A stretch of DNA of 64,000 nt from Micromonospora sp. NBRC 110009. GTDB lineage: Bacteria > Actinomycetota > Actinomycetes > Mycobacteriales > Micromonosporaceae. How positions within the stretch are numbered: the first letter of the stretch is position 1; the number at the start of each line of letters is the position of its first letter. A program made the translations under genes and the position numbers. Under the pieces are notes generated by a model, which ran no database searches, was not told the origin of the DNA, and worked only from the letters and a program-made list of their open reading frames with translations. The stretch lies in contig NZ_CP130427.1 in NCBI RefSeq assembly GCF_030518795.1, positions 806,001-870,000 on the forward strand, written 5' to 3'. This document shows, piece after piece, positions 28,779 through 38,280 of the stretch.

Positions 28779-28836
28779 TCGGCTCGGCGTACCGGCAGGG
28801 GGCGGCACCGTGCCGCCCGCGACCCGGGAGCTGTCG

Positions 28837-29700
28837 ATGCGGATCCGGCCGGCGTGGCCGCCCCCGGCGCACGCCCGCGTCCTCCCCCGCGGGCTGCGCC
28901 GGGGCGTGGCGGTGGTGCTGACCACGCTCCTGCTCGGGCCGGTGCCCGGCTGCCGGGAGCCGCTCGTGCCGCCCGGCGCGCCCACCCCGTGGCCGACCGC
29001 CCAGGCCCGCAGCTGGCAGTGGCAGTGGCAGCTCACCGGCCCGCTCGACGTCACCGTCGACGCGGACGTCTTCCTGCTCGACCCGGTCGGCACCACCTCC
29101 ACCGAGACCGCCGCGCTGCGGGCCCGGGACCGCCGGCTCATCTGCCAGGTGCGGGTCGGCACGTACGCGGCCACCGACCCGGACGCCACCCGCTTCCCGA
29201 CGGTCGTGCGTGGCAACCCCGTGGCGGGCCGGCCGGGCAGCCGCTGGCTGGACGTCCGCCAGTGGGACACGCTGAGCCGGGTGCTGGCCGACCGGTTCCG
29301 GCTGTGCCGGGGCAAGGGGTTCGGCGCGGTGGCGTTCGACGACGCCGACGGCTACCTGCACCGGTCCGGCTTCCCGCTCGGCTTCGACGACCAGTTGCTG
29401 TTCAACCGACGGCTGGCCCGGCTCGCCCGTTCCCTCGACCTCTCCCCCGGGCTCATCGACGACGTGCCGCAGGTGGCCGCGCTGGCCCCCGACTTCGACT
29501 TCGCGGTCAACCAGGAGTGCGTACGCCGACGGGAGTGCACGAAGCTCCTCCCCTTCGCCGACGCCCACAAGCCGGTCTTCCACGTCGAGTACACCGGCGA
29601 CCCGGCGGCCTTCTGCGTCACCACGGTCGGCTACGGCTTCTCCACAATCCTCAAACCCCGCACCCTCGACGCCCGCCGCCAACCCTGCCCCCTCCCCTAG
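28837..29700 (+). CDS. GH114-like (endo-alpha-1,4-polygalactosaminidase family) lipoprotein
   Basis: A 287-residue secreted lipoprotein. The signal peptide ends in GPVPGC, a lipobox with Cys near residue 38. The mature part follows the GH114/DUF297 pattern: WQWQLTG, CQVRVGTY, WLDVRQW, FDDADGY, GFDDQLLFNRRLARLA, FAVNQEC and HVEYTGDP. The family cleaves galactosamine-containing polymers in biofilm matrix. Position differences from the usual signature are noted (LLDPVG where YDIDLFD is common; SPGLIDD for GLKN). ATG at 28837 has GGGAG six bases ahead and is preferred to GTG 28810. One base separates its stop from the convergent MFS gene. Confidence 0.78.
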   Translation: MRIRPAWPPPAHARVLPRGLRRGVAVVLTTLLLGPVPGCREPLVPPGAPTPWPTAQARSWQWQWQLTGPLDVTVDADVFLLDPVGTTSTETAALRARDRRLICQVRVGTYAATDPDATRFPTVVRGNPVAGRPGSRWLDVRQWDTLSRVLADRFRLCRGKGFGAVAFDDADGYLHRSGFPLGFDDQLLFNRRLARLARSLDLSPGLIDDVPQVAALAPDFDFAVNQECVRRRECTKLLPFADAHKPVFHVEYTGDPAAFCVTTVGYGFSTILKPRTLDARRQPCPLP

Positions 29701-29701
29701 G

Positions 29702-31207
29702 TCAGCCGGTGGTGGCGGGGTCGGTGGTCGGGGTGGGGGTGCCGGCGCGGGGTGCGGGGGTGCCGGGCCGTTCGGCGCTGAGCGGGGTGGCCAGGTCCTC
29801 CAGCGACCTCCCCTCGGCCCGGACGCCGAGGGCCAGCTCGACCAGGCCGCCGATGATCATGACGGAGGCGCCGACGACGAAGGCGACCACCGTGTCGCCG
29901 ACCTTGCCGGTGCCGACCAGCTTGGCGAAGAGGAGCGGGCCGGTGATGCCGCCGGCGGCGGTGCCGATCGCGTAGAAGAACGCGATTGCCATGGCCCGGG
30001 TCTCCATCGGGAAGATCTCGCTCACCGTCAGGTACGCGGCGCTGGCGCCGGCCGAGGCGAAGAAGAGCACCACGCACCAGCAGGCGGTCATGGTCACCGC
30101 GTTGAGCACGCCGGCGTGGAACAGCCAGGCGGTGCCGAGCAGCAGCACGCCGGAGCCGACGTACGAGCCCGCGATCATCGGCACCCGGCCGACCGAGTCG
30201 AAGAGCCGGCCCAGCAGCAGCGGACCCAGCAGGTTGCCGAGCGCGATCACCGCGAAGTAGTAGCCGCTGCTGCCCGGCGGGACCTTGAAGAAGGTCTGCA
30301 GGATCTGGGCGAAGCCGAAGGTGATCGCGTTGTAGAGGAACGCCTGCCCGATGAAGAGCGAGAAGCCCAGCGTGGCGCGCTTCGGGTAGCGGGCGAACAG
30401 GGCCCTGGCGATCTCCAGGAAGTTGGTGCTCTTCCGCTGCTTGATCTCGATGTAGTCGTCGGCCTCGGTGAGCTCCTTGCCGGTCTCCCGCTTCACCTCG
30501 GCCTCGACCGAGTCGACGAGACGGTTCGCCTCGTCGGCCCGACCGTGGATGAACCACCACCGGGGGCTCTCCGGGACGTGCCGGCGGACCAGCAGGATCA
30601 CCACGCCGAGGACCGCGCCGAGACCGAACGCCACCCGCCAGCCGAGGTTGGTCGGCAGGCCGTTGAGCAGCGGTACGGTCAGCAGCGCGCCGAGCCCCGC
30701 ACCGAGCCAGAAGGTGCCGTTGATGATGATGTCGATCCGGCCGCGGTGCCGCGCCGGGATCAGCTCGTCGATCGCCGAGTTGATGGCCGCGTACTCGCCG
30801 CCGATGCCCATGCCGGTGAGGAACCGGAACAGGAAGAACCACCAGGTGTCGAAGGAGAGCGCGGTCAGCGCGGTGGCGATCAGGTAGAGCCCGAGGGTCA
30901 GCAGGAACAGCTTCTTGCGTCCGAACCGGTCGGTCAGCCAGCCGAAGAAGAGCGCGCCGGTGCAGGCGCCGGCCACGTAGAGCGCGGCGGCCAGGCCGGT
31001 GACCTGGCTCTGGGTGATGCTCAGCCCGCTGCCCTGCTCGGCGAGCTTGCCGGAGAGGTTGCCGACGATGGTCACCTCGAGGCCGTCGAGGATCCACACC
31101 GTGCCGAGGCCGATCACGATCATCCAGTGCCAGCGGGACCAGGGCAGCCGGTCCAGGCGGCCCGGGACGTTGGTCCGTACGGTGCCGGTCCGCACGTCGG
31201 TGCTCAT
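29702..31207 (-). CDS. MFS transporter, sugar-porter/metabolite:H+ symporter type
   Basis: A 501-residue, 12-TM transporter. Family marks are DRFGRKKLF (loop 2-3), RFLTGMGIGGEYAAINSAIDELIP, PESPRWWF at the end of the N-half and SEIFPMETRAMAIAF in the C-half. A central cytosolic loop of about 70 residues separates the halves. Substrate unknown; similar proteins carry aromatic acids, sialic acid or sugars. ATG at 31207. A perfect palindrome about 120 bases upstream may be its operator. Confidence 0.88.
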   Translation of the reverse strand: MSTDVRTGTVRTNVPGRLDRLPWSRWHWMIVIGLGTVWILDGLEVTIVGNLSGKLAEQGSGLSITQSQVTGLAAALYVAGACTGALFFGWLTDRFGRKKLFLLTLGLYLIATALTALSFDTWWFFLFRFLTGMGIGGEYAAINSAIDELIPARHRGRIDIIINGTFWLGAGLGALLTVPLLNGLPTNLGWRVAFGLGAVLGVVILLVRRHVPESPRWWFIHGRADEANRLVDSVEAEVKRETGKELTEADDYIEIKQRKSTNFLEIARALFARYPKRATLGFSLFIGQAFLYNAITFGFAQILQTFFKVPPGSSGYYFAVIALGNLLGPLLLGRLFDSVGRVPMIAGSYVGSGVLLLGTAWLFHAGVLNAVTMTACWCVVLFFASAGASAAYLTVSEIFPMETRAMAIAFFYAIGTAAGGITGPLLFAKLVGTGKVGDTVVAFVVGASVMIIGGLVELALGVRAEGRSLEDLATPLSAERPGTPAPRAGTPTPTTDPATTG

Positions 31208-31328
31208 GACGCGCTCCGAGGGGATTCGGGGGCCGGGGCGCGACGACGGGCCGCCGGCGTGAGCTGTTCATCCATGGCCGCCCACATGCCCCGCTGCCGA
31301 TCCCGTTAATCCTCCTGGTCCGCGAGGC

Positions 31329-31349
31329 GGCGTCACCGTCGGTGACGCC
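31329..31349. promoter_or_regulatory. Perfect 9+9 palindrome, candidate operator
   Basis: GGCGTCACC (31329-31337) and GGTGACGCC (31341-31349) are exact inverted repeats with three bases between. The site lies 122-142 bases upstream of the MFS start. The size suits a dimeric TetR/GntR-type regulator; none is adjacent, so the partner is unknown. Confidence 0.5.
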
Positions 31350-31540
31350 ATCCGGGACCGAAACTTCCCCGGGAGTGATGTGGCCGCTTCGGTGCAACAC
31401 GCCCGAGGTCCGGCGGGGGTGCGGCCCCTCGCCGCCCACGTCGAGGGCCACCCGGCCGGGCCCGTGCTGGGCACCGGGCACCTGCCCCGGGGACCGCACC
31501 ACCGGCCGACGCCGGACGGCACCCGGTCGGGCGGGACGAG

Positions 31541-31577
31541 CGGAGGGCCGGGCCGCAGCACGCGGTCCGGCCCTCCG
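31541..31577 (-). terminator. MMPL gene terminator
   Basis: Arms 31541-31556 and 31562-31577 pair over 16 positions with one G-T pair around a five-base loop (core GGAGGGCCGG). It begins 15 bases after the MMPL stop on the minus strand. Confidence 0.8.
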
Positions 31578-31591
31578 GTGGGACGGATGGG

Positions 31592-33811
31592 TCAGCGGGC
31601 GCCGACCAGCTCCGGGGTGGGCGTGGGCGGGTCGGCCGGCGGGGTCGCCGCCCGGCCGCGCAGGAAGCGCGGGGCCCACCAGTTCGCGTCGCCCAGCAGG
31701 GTCATCAGCGACGGCAGCACCACGGCCCGGATGATCGTGGCGTCCAGCAGGATCGCCGCGGCCAGCCCGATGCCGAGCTGCTTGAAGTCGATGGTGCTCA
31801 GCGTCGCGAAGATCGAGAAGACTCCGACCATGACGATCGCCGCGCTGGTCACCACCCCCGCCGAGGAGGTGATCCCGTACGCCACCGCGTCCTTGTTCGA
31901 CATCCCCTGGCGGATCCCCTCCCGGATCCGGCTGACCACGAAGACGTGGTAGTCCATGGAGAGCCCGAACAGCACCACGAACAGGAACATCGGCAGCCAG
32001 GTGACGATCGCGTCCATCGAGGTGAAGCCGAGCAGCCCTTCCGCCCAGTCGCCCTGGAAGACCAGCACCAGCAGGCCGTACGCGGCCCCGGCGGAGAGCA
32101 GGTTCAGCAGGATCGAGGTGAGCGCCACCACCACCGACCGGAACGTCCAGGCCATCACCAGGAAGGTCAGCGCCAGCACGAAGGCCGCCACCAGGGGCAG
32201 CTTCGCCCAGATGTGGTCCGCGTAGTCCTCGCTGGCCGCCACCCCGCCGCCGACCGCGTACTCGACGCCGGGAATGCCGCCCAGCGCGGCCGGGACCAGG
32301 TCCTGGCGCAGCTCGTGCAGGGACCGGGACGCCTCGTCGGTGCGGCTGGCGTAGGGCGTGGCCACCTCCAGCACCGACACCCGGCGGTCGGCCGACACCT
32401 TGATCTTCGGGCCGTCCCCCTCGACCGGCGCGAAGAGCGGGTCGGCGGCGGCCCGGCCGGCCAGCGCGGTCAGCGCGGCGTGCACCTGGTCGGCCTGCTC
32501 GGCCGGCGCCCGCACCGCGACGGTGTGGCTGGTGCCGTTGCTGGGGAAGGCGGCGGTGAGCCGGTCGTACGCCTGCATCGCCGGCGTGGTGCGGGGCACG
32601 TCCTCCATGCCGGGGAACTTCAGCTTCATGCCGAGCGCCGGGGCGGCCAGCGCGAGCAGCAGCCCCACCGAGACCACCAGGGTGGCCCGGGGCGCGCGCA
32701 GCGCGGGCTTCAGCACCGCCGGCCAGAACCGGGGCCGGGCCGGCTGGCCGTGCCGCCCGGTACGCGGCGCGGTGAGCCGCCACAGCAGCGGCACCCGGGG
32801 CCGGTCGACCCAGCGGCCGAGCTTGGCCAGCAGCGCCGGCAGCACGGTCAGCGAGCCGATCACCGCGACCGCGACCACCAGGATCGAGCCGACGGCGAGG
32901 GACGAGAAGATGGCGTCCTGGGCGAGCAGCAGCCCGGCCATCGAGATGATCACGGCGGTGCCGGAGACCACCACGGCGTGCCCGGAGGTCTCCGCCGCGA
33001 TCTCCACCGCGTCCAGGCCGGCGCGGCCCTTGGCCCGCTCCTCGCGTTCCCGGCGGACGTAGAAGAGCGAGTAGTCGACGCCGACCGCCATGCCGATCAG
33101 CAGGATCACGCTGGCCGTGGTGTCGGTGGCCGGCACCAGGTGCGAGGCCAGGGTGGAGAGCCCCATGGCCGCGGCCACCGAGGAGAGCGCGAGCAGCACC
33201 GGCACGCCGGCCGCGATCAGCGCGCCGAACGCGATGATCAGGATGGCCAGGGTGACCGGCAGGCTGAGCAGTTCGGCCCGCTTGAAGTCCTTGCCGAGGG
33301 TGTCGTCGAGCGCCTTGCTGATCGAAGGCCCCCCGACCTCCTCGATCCGCAGCGCCGGGTGCGCCTCCTGCACCTTGGCGGTGGTGTCCCGCAGTGGCTG
33401 CACCCGGTCGGACGCGGTCTCCGGGTCGCCGGACATGGTGATCGGCACCAGCACCGCGTTGCCGTCCCGGGACGGCAGCGGCGTACCCACCGAGGCGACC
33501 CCGTCGACCTGCCGCAGCCGGGCCGCCGCGTCGTCGGCGGCGGCCTTCGCCGCGCCCTGGTCGAGCGCCCCGGACCGGGACGTGATCAGCACGTTCTCGG
33601 TGGCCGGCTCGTGGAAGCCGCCACTGTCGACGATCAGCTGGGCCCGCCCGAACTCGCCGATCGCCTGGTCGTCATCGGTCGCCTCGTTGAGGCCGGCGGC
33701 GTTGCCGCCGACGAAGCACACCGCCACGAACACGACCCACAGCGCGATGGCCCGCCACGGGTGCTCCGCACTCCACCGTGCCAGTCGCACGGTCACCGGT
33801 CGCCTGCCCAT
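31592..33811 (-). CDS. MMPL/RND-family transporter
   Basis: A 739-residue membrane protein with the repeated RND layout: TM1 (about 15-35), a large extracytoplasmic domain, five TMs (about 170-320), TM7 near 375, a second extracytoplasmic domain and five TMs to about 705. Features of MMPL proteins include MAVGVDYSLFYVRREREE in the first half and FGLSMDYHVFVVSRIREG in the second, with the Asp-Tyr pairs of the proton relay. Such pumps export lipids or hydrophobic compounds using the proton gradient. ATG at 33811 has GGAGGGGG upstream. Monocistronic, with a terminator. The 235 bases before mutM hold its promoter. Confidence 0.92.
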   Translation of the reverse strand: MGRRPVTVRLARWSAEHPWRAIALWVVFVAVCFVGGNAAGLNEATDDDQAIGEFGRAQLIVDSGGFHEPATENVLITSRSGALDQGAAKAAADDAAARLRQVDGVASVGTPLPSRDGNAVLVPITMSGDPETASDRVQPLRDTTAKVQEAHPALRIEEVGGPSISKALDDTLGKDFKRAELLSLPVTLAILIIAFGALIAAGVPVLLALSSVAAAMGLSTLASHLVPATDTTASVILLIGMAVGVDYSLFYVRREREERAKGRAGLDAVEIAAETSGHAVVVSGTAVIISMAGLLLAQDAIFSSLAVGSILVVAVAVIGSLTVLPALLAKLGRWVDRPRVPLLWRLTAPRTGRHGQPARPRFWPAVLKPALRAPRATLVVSVGLLLALAAPALGMKLKFPGMEDVPRTTPAMQAYDRLTAAFPSNGTSHTVAVRAPAEQADQVHAALTALAGRAAADPLFAPVEGDGPKIKVSADRRVSVLEVATPYASRTDEASRSLHELRQDLVPAALGGIPGVEYAVGGGVAASEDYADHIWAKLPLVAAFVLALTFLVMAWTFRSVVVALTSILLNLLSAGAAYGLLVLVFQGDWAEGLLGFTSMDAIVTWLPMFLFVVLFGLSMDYHVFVVSRIREGIRQGMSNKDAVAYGITSSAGVVTSAAIVMVGVFSIFATLSTIDFKQLGIGLAAAILLDATIIRAVVLPSLMTLLGDANWWAPRFLRGRAATPPADPPTPTPELVGAR

Positions 33812-34046
33812 ACCTGGCTTCCCCCTCCACACGTCGGCCCCCTGCCGACGGTCTGACGCTAGGCAGCGGGCGACGCCCGGACATCGGGGAACGGCCCCGG
33901 CTCGTCCCCGATCCGTCCGAGCCCGACCGGCCGGCCGGAAACGGCTCGGCCAACCGGACAGAACGGGATTTTCAGGGTACGGCCCGGGGGGCGCGCCGGG
34001 AGCGGCCGGGCGAGGCACACCGGCGCAACCCCGAGCCGACTCAGGG

Positions 34047-34904
34047 TCAGCCCCGCAGCGCCCCTCGGGGACGGGGCTGGCAACGCGGGCAGCTGTACGA
34101 CGACCGGTTCATGAACGCCTCGCGCCGGATCGGCGCGCCGCACCGGGGGCAGGGCTCCCCCTCCCGGCCGTACGCGTTGAGCGACCGGTCGAAGTAGCCG
34201 CTCTCGCCGTTGACGTTGACGTACAGCTCGTCGAAGCTGGTGCCGCCCTGCTTGATCGCCTCGCCGAGCACGTCACGCACGTGCCCGAGCAGGCGGGTCA
34301 CCGCCGGGCCGGTCAGCGCGTCCGTGGGCCGGGCGCCGTGCAGCTTCGCCCGCCACAGCGCCTCGTCGGCGTAGATGTTGCCGACCCCGGAGATCAGGCT
34401 CTGGTCGAGCAGCGCCCGCTTCACCTCGGTACGCCGCTTGCGCAACGCCGCCACGAAGGCGGCATCGGAGAACTCCGGGTCCATTGGATCCCGGGCGATG
34501 TGTGCGATCTCGTGCGGCAGCTCGGCCCCGCCCTCGGCGACCGACAGCCCGCCGAACGTGCGCTGGTCGACGAAGCGCAACTCCGGGCCGTCGTCGGCGA
34601 ACCGGAACCGGACCCGCAGGTGCAGCTCGTCGGCCGCGCCGACTGGCTGGAGCAGCAGCTGGCCGGACATGCCGAGGTGCCCGACCAGGGCGTCGCCGCT
34701 GTCCAGCGGCAGCCAGAGGTACTTGCCCCGGCGCCGGACGTCGGTGATCGTCCGGCCGGTCAGCACGTCGGCGAAGTGCGCCCCACCCGGCTGGTGCCGG
34801 CGTACGGCACGGGGGTGGCGCACCTCGACCGAGCTGATCGTGCGCCCGATGACCCACTGGGCCAGGCCCTGCCGGACCGTCTCGACCTCGGGCAGCTCAG
34901 GCAC
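34047..34904 (-). CDS. mutM: Formamidopyrimidine-DNA glycosylase
   Basis: Base-excision repair enzyme removing 8-oxoguanine and Fapy lesions, with AP lyase activity. The N-terminal catalytic Pro and Glu are in [10 protein letters not shown] (position 1 after Met). The helix-two-turn-helix has [13 protein letters not shown], and the C-terminal zinc finger has C-x2-C (CPRCGAPI) and CPRC. Length 285 is normal. GTG at 34904 overlaps the end of rnc by eight bases. Last gene of the yceD-rpmF-plsX-rnc-mutM operon. Confidence 0.96.
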   Translation of the reverse strand: MPELPEVETVRQGLAQWVIGRTISSVEVRHPRAVRRHQPGGAHFADVLTGRTITDVRRRGKYLWLPLDSGDALVGHLGMSGQLLLQPVGAADELHLRVRFRFADDGPELRFVDQRTFGGLSVAEGGAELPHEIAHIARDPMDPEFSDAAFVAALRKRRTEVKRALLDQSLISGVGNIYADEALWRAKLHGARPTDALTGPAVTRLLGHVRDVLGEAIKQGGTSFDELYVNVNGESGYFDRSLNAYGREGEPCPRCGAPIRREAFMNRSSYSCPRCQPRPRGALRG

Positions 34905-35691
34905 GGCCCGCGCCCGTTTCGGCGGGGTCGGCCGTCGACTCGCCCCCCTCGGCCGCGGCCTTCACGGCCGCCTCGGCCTCGGCCTGCTCGGTCAGCGTCC
35001 GCCAGGCCGACTCGGCGGCCCGCTGCTCGGCCTCCTTCTTGCTGCGCCCCTCCGCGCCGCCGTACCGGTTGCCGGCCACCACCACCCAGGCGGTGAAGGT
35101 CTTCAGGTGGTCCGGGCCGGTGCCCTCGATCCGGTACTCCGGGACGCCCAGCCCGAGCGCGGCGGTCAGCTCCTGGAGGCTGGTCTTCCAGTCCAGCGCG
35201 GCGCCCCGGCCGGCCGACTCGGCCATCAGCGGGTCGAAGAGGCGGTGGATCACGAGGGCCGCGGTGTCCAGGCCGTACTGGAGGTAGATCGCGCCGAGCA
35301 GCGCCTCCAGGGTGTCGGCCAGGATGCTGGCCTTGTCCCGGCCGCCGGTGGCCTCCTCGCCCTTGCCCAGCAGCAGGTACGCGCCCAGCCCCGCCGGGCC
35401 GAGACCGCGCGCCACGTCGGCCAGGGCGCGCATGTTCACCACGCTGGCCCGCAGCTTGGCGAGCTGCCCCTCGGGCAGGTCCGGGTGGTTGTGGAAGAGC
35501 GCCGTGGTGATCACCACGCCGAGGACGGAGTCGCCCAGGAACTCCAGCCGCTCGTTCGTGGGCAGGCCGCCGTTCTCGTACGCGTAGGAGCGGTGGGTCA
35601 GCGCGCGCTCCAGCAGCTCCGGGTCGAGCGACACCCCGAAGGCCGCCTCCAGGTGGCCGACGGGAGCCCGCCGCCGCTTGTCGTTGGTCAT
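34897..35691 (-). CDS. rnc: Ribonuclease III
   Basis: Double-strand RNA endonuclease for rRNA and mRNA processing. The catalytic signature is [13 protein letters not shown] (about 47-59), with the second Asp/Glu set in [13 protein letters not shown] dsRNA-binding domain occupies about 168-240 ([28 protein letters not shown]). A charged tail of about 25 residues follows. ATG at 35691 overlaps the plsX stop by four bases (ATGA). Confidence 0.96.
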   Translation of the reverse strand: MTNDKRRRAPVGHLEAAFGVSLDPELLERALTHRSYAYENGGLPTNERLEFLGDSVLGVVITTALFHNHPDLPEGQLAKLRASVVNMRALADVARGLGPAGLGAYLLLGKGEEATGGRDKASILADTLEALLGAIYLQYGLDTAALVIHRLFDPLMAESAGRGAALDWKTSLQELTAALGLGVPEYRIEGTGPDHLKTFTAWVVVAGNRYGGAEGRSKKEAEQRAAESAWRTLTEQAEAEAAVKAAAEGGESTADPAETGAGRA

Positions 35692-36761
35692 GGTGCTACC
35701 TCGGTGTCGATGGGTGCGGGATCATGTGGCAGGCCGGCGAGCAGGGTGGAGACGGTGTCGGTCGCGCCGCGACGCCACAGGTGGGCGGCGAGGGCGATGC
35801 CGGAGGCGACGTCGTCGGGCTGGGCCGCGCCGTGGCAGACGACCACGGTGCCGGCCACGCCGAGCAGGGCCGCCGCGCGGGGCGCGCCGCCGCTCGCCGG
35901 GGGCCCGCCGGCCATCGCGTACGCGCCCTCGATGGCCTTGAGCAGCACGTTGCCGGTGAAGCCGTCGGTGACCACGACATCGGCGCGCGCGCCGACGGCG
36001 ACGTCGTACCCCTCGACGAGGCCGACGTAGTGGGCGCCGCACGGCAGCGGGACGGCGGCGAGCGCCGGGTCGGCGGAGCGGCGGAGCCGGTCGCCCTTGC
36101 CGGCCTCGGTGCCGACGGAGAGCAGCCCGACCCGGGGCGCGGCGACGGCGTGCGCCACGGCCGCGTAGGCGGCGCCGAGCACGGCGTGCCGGGCCAGGGT
36201 GGCGGGTCCGGGTTCCAGCGTGCCGCCGACGTCCAGCAGCACCACCGGCCCTTCGACGGCGGGCAGGGTCGCGACCAGGGCGGGCCGGCGTACCCCGGCC
36301 CAGCGACCGAGGCCGAGCGCGGCGGCGGTGACGGTGGCGCCGGTCGAGCCGGCGGAGACGATCGCGTCGGCGATCCCGTCGCGGACGGCGTGCACCGCCG
36401 CGCGGACGGTGCTCTCGCCGCGGGCGGCGGTGGGGTGGTCGGTCATGCCGACGGCGGTCCGCACCGGGCGGACGGTGACCCGGGAGCGCTGCTCCGGGTC
36501 GAGTGCACCGATCAGCCCGTCGGCGACCTCGGTCGGGCCGACGAGCAGCAGGTGCAGGTCCGGGTCGGTGCGCACCGCCCGCAGAGCGCCGTCAACCACG
36601 ACGGCGGGAGCATCGTCCCCGCCGAGGAGGTCGACGGCGATCCGCGCGGTGCCCGGCTCCGTCGGTGCGCCGGCCGAAGAACGGCCGGCGGCGGAGGGAG
36701 CCGGGGCACCGGGCGAGGGCCTTGGTGCGTGCGCGACCCGACCGGTGGTCGGGGACGTCAC
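35688..36761 (-). CDS. plsX: Phosphate acyltransferase PlsX
   Basis: Converts acyl-ACP to acyl phosphate, feeding glycerolipid synthesis. The 357-residue protein has the PlsX core from about residue 38 ([13 protein letters not shown], matching the usual ALDAMGGDFAP) and the segments [21 protein letters not shown] and [12 protein letters not shown]. The first 35 residues are Pro/Ala/Ser-rich and not part of the fold. GTG at 36761 lies 11 bases after rpmF. The first motif and the operon (yceD-rpmF-plsX-rnc) make the call safe although this copy is divergent. plsC at 57.4 kb acts further along the same lipid pathway. Confidence 0.9.
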   Translation of the reverse strand: MTSPTTGRVAHAPRPSPGAPAPSAAGRSSAGAPTEPGTARIAVDLLGGDDAPAVVVDGALRAVRTDPDLHLLLVGPTEVADGLIGALDPEQRSRVTVRPVRTAVGMTDHPTAARGESTVRAAVHAVRDGIADAIVSAGSTGATVTAAALGLGRWAGVRRPALVATLPAVEGPVVLLDVGGTLEPGPATLARHAVLGAAYAAVAHAVAAPRVGLLSVGTEAGKGDRLRRSADPALAAVPLPCGAHYVGLVEGYDVAVGARADVVVTDGFTGNVLLKAIEGAYAMAGGPPASGGAPRAAALLGVAGTVVVCHGAAQPDDVASGIALAAHLWRRGATDTVSTLLAGLPHDPAPIDTEVAP

Positions 36762-36772
36762 TCGGCGTCCGG

Positions 36773-36946
36773 TCAGACCTCGAGGACCTGACGGCCGTTG
36801 TAGGTGCCGCAGACGGAGCAGGCCGCGTGCGGCAGCTTGGCCGACTTGCACTGCGGGCAGGCCACGGTCGCGACCGCCGCGGCCTTCCAGTTCGCCCGGC
36901 GGGCGCGGGTGTTGCTGCGCGACATCTTGCGCTTGGGGACGGCCAC
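36773..36946 (-). CDS. rpmF: 50S ribosomal protein bL32
   Basis: A 57-residue ribosomal protein. The N-terminus AVPKRKMSRSNTRARRANWK is standard, and the zinc-binding form is shown by CPQC and CSVC. GTG at 36946; the longer frame upstream to 37546 overlaps the DUF177 gene in another frame. Five bases after the DUF177 stop. Confidence 0.97.
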   Translation of the reverse strand: MAVPKRKMSRSNTRARRANWKAAAVATVACPQCKSAKLPHAACSVCGTYNGRQVLEV

Positions 36947-36951
36947 GGTTC

Positions 36952-37515
36952 TTACTCCTCTGTACGGGTCAGTTGCGACAGGCCCGCCCAACGCGGGTCG
37001 ATCTGCTGGTGACTGTGGTCGGCCGGCAGATCGTCCCAGTGCACCCCACAGTCGGGGCACAAGCCTGGGCAGTCCTCCCGGCAGAGCGGGTTGGTCGGCA
37101 GTGCGAGCACCACCGCGTCCCGCAGCGCCGGCTCCAGGTCGATCAGATCGCCCTGCATCCGGCCCACCTCGTCCTCGTCGGTCGTGTCGTCCGTGGTGCT
37201 GTTCTCGTACGCGTACAGCTCCTGGATCGTCACGGCCACCGAGTCGTCGATCTCGCGCAGGCAGCGCCCGCACTCGCCCTTGACGGGACCGGTGACGGTC
37301 CCGGAGACGAGCACGCCCTCGGACACCGACTCCAACCTCAGGTCGAGGTCGAGGTCCGCGCCCTCCGGCACGGTGATCAACTCCACGCCGAGGTCCGCCG
37401 GTGCCGGCACGACCCGCCGATGCGTACGCAACGCGCCAGGCCGACGCGGCAGGTCTCTCGTGTCGAGGACCAGCGGCGACCTGGGGTCGAGTGGGCTTGG
37501 CGAGTGTTTGGGCAT
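36952..37515 (-). CDS. DUF177 (YceD) protein
   Basis: A 187-residue YceD-family protein encoded directly upstream of rpmF, its conserved neighbour across bacteria. Four Cys in two pairs (CGRC near 83; CREDCPGLCPDC near 148-159) suggest metal binding. In plants and bacteria the family is linked to 23S rRNA accumulation; the exact role is unclear. ATG at 37515 has GGAG seven bases upstream. A -10-like TAACCT is 35 bases upstream. Confidence 0.92.
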   Translation of the reverse strand: MPKHSPSPLDPRSPLVLDTRDLPRRPGALRTHRRVVPAPADLGVELITVPEGADLDLDLRLESVSEGVLVSGTVTGPVKGECGRCLREIDDSVAVTIQELYAYENSTTDDTTDEDEVGRMQGDLIDLEPALRDAVVLALPTNPLCREDCPGLCPDCGVHWDDLPADHSHQQIDPRWAGLSQLTRTEE

Positions 37516-37549
37516 AGTTAGACTCCGGCCGGTGAGAGGCCGACAAAAA

Positions 37550-37555
37550 AGGTTA
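37550..37555 (-). promoter_or_regulatory. -10 element of the yceD-rpmF operon
   Basis: Minus-strand GGTAACCT followed by a run of six T. The same GGTAACCT occurs ahead of rpmB (44752-44758). Transcription would start about 28 bases before the DUF177 ATG. No firm -35 box. Confidence 0.45.
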
Positions 37556-37640
37556 CCTGGGCGACCGGCGGACCGTCGAATCGGGGGCGTCGCCCCTGGC
37601 CCGCCGGCTGCCGGCTGTCGGCTGCCGGCCCGCGCGCCGC

Positions 37641-38138
37641 TCAGAAGGGTAGCGGGCGATCCGCCTCGTCACCGGCGAAGGTGCCGATCTCGCGCAGTGC
37701 GTGCATCTTGTCCCGGCCGCGCTCGATCGAGGCGAGCGCCCGGGTCAGGAACTGCTCGAAGTTGGCCAGGGCGGTGTCGACGTAGTCGTCCACCTCCTCG
37801 CGGAGGCGCTGCGCCTCGGCGCGAGCCTCGGCGATGATCCGGGCGCCCTCGTGCTCGGCGGAGACGGTGATCTCGTTCACCGAGACGAGCCGGGCGTGTT
37901 CCGCCTCACCCTCGCTGATGATCCGGTCGGCCTCGCGCTTGCCGGCCTCCATGATCTTGTCGCGCTCCTCCAGCAGCGCGGCGGCCCGGCGGAGGTCGGC
38001 GGGGAGCTCCGCGCGCAGCTCGTCGAGGGCGGCGATCATCTCGCCCCGGTCGACCATGCAGTTGTTGCGCGACATCGGCACGGAGCGGGCCTGCTCCACG
38101 ATGGCGATCAGTTCGTCGATGCGATCGAGCGGGTCCAC
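37641..38138 (-). CDS. SepIVA-like (DivIVA-fold) cell-division protein
   Basis: A 165-residue mostly helical coiled-coil protein. The N-terminus (VDPLDRIDELIAIVEQARSVPM) and the following LLEERDKIMEAGKREADRII resemble mycobacterial SepIVA, an FtsZ-associated septal factor encoded at the same place beside yceD and rnc. It is shorter than mycobacterial SepIVA because there are fewer coil repeats. GTG at 38138 with GAGGT ahead; the longer frame upstream is rejected. The role in division is inferred from homology and position. Confidence 0.75.
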   Translation of the reverse strand: MDPLDRIDELIAIVEQARSVPMSRNNCMVDRGEMIAALDELRAELPADLRRAAALLEERDKIMEAGKREADRIISEGEAEHARLVSVNEITVSAEHEGARIIAEARAEAQRLREEVDDYVDTALANFEQFLTRALASIERGRDKMHALREIGTFAGDEADRPLPF

Positions 38139-38280
38139 CGGTACCTCACTCCTGTCATAAGTCGGCCGACCTTCATGATGCGGCCTGCGCCCGGTTTCGG
38201 CGTCGCACACATCATGTCGCGCCTGCTCCACGCCGCCCCGCTGCACCCCCACCCGGCGCGTCGCCCCGCCCCGATCCTCG

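Larger units (their letters stand above)
31208..31591. other. Noncoding gap between MFS and MMPL genes
   Basis: A 384-base gap. It holds the palindrome at 31329-31349, the MMPL terminator at 31541-31577 and, between them, GC-rich sequence without a gene that I can support. Both neighbours are on the minus strand, so the MFS promoter must lie here. Confidence 0.6.

Noticed and set aside
28810..28836. GTG 28810 as start of the GH114-like lipoprotein
   Set aside because: GGGAG lies downstream of it and six bases before ATG 28837, which also gives a better signal peptide.
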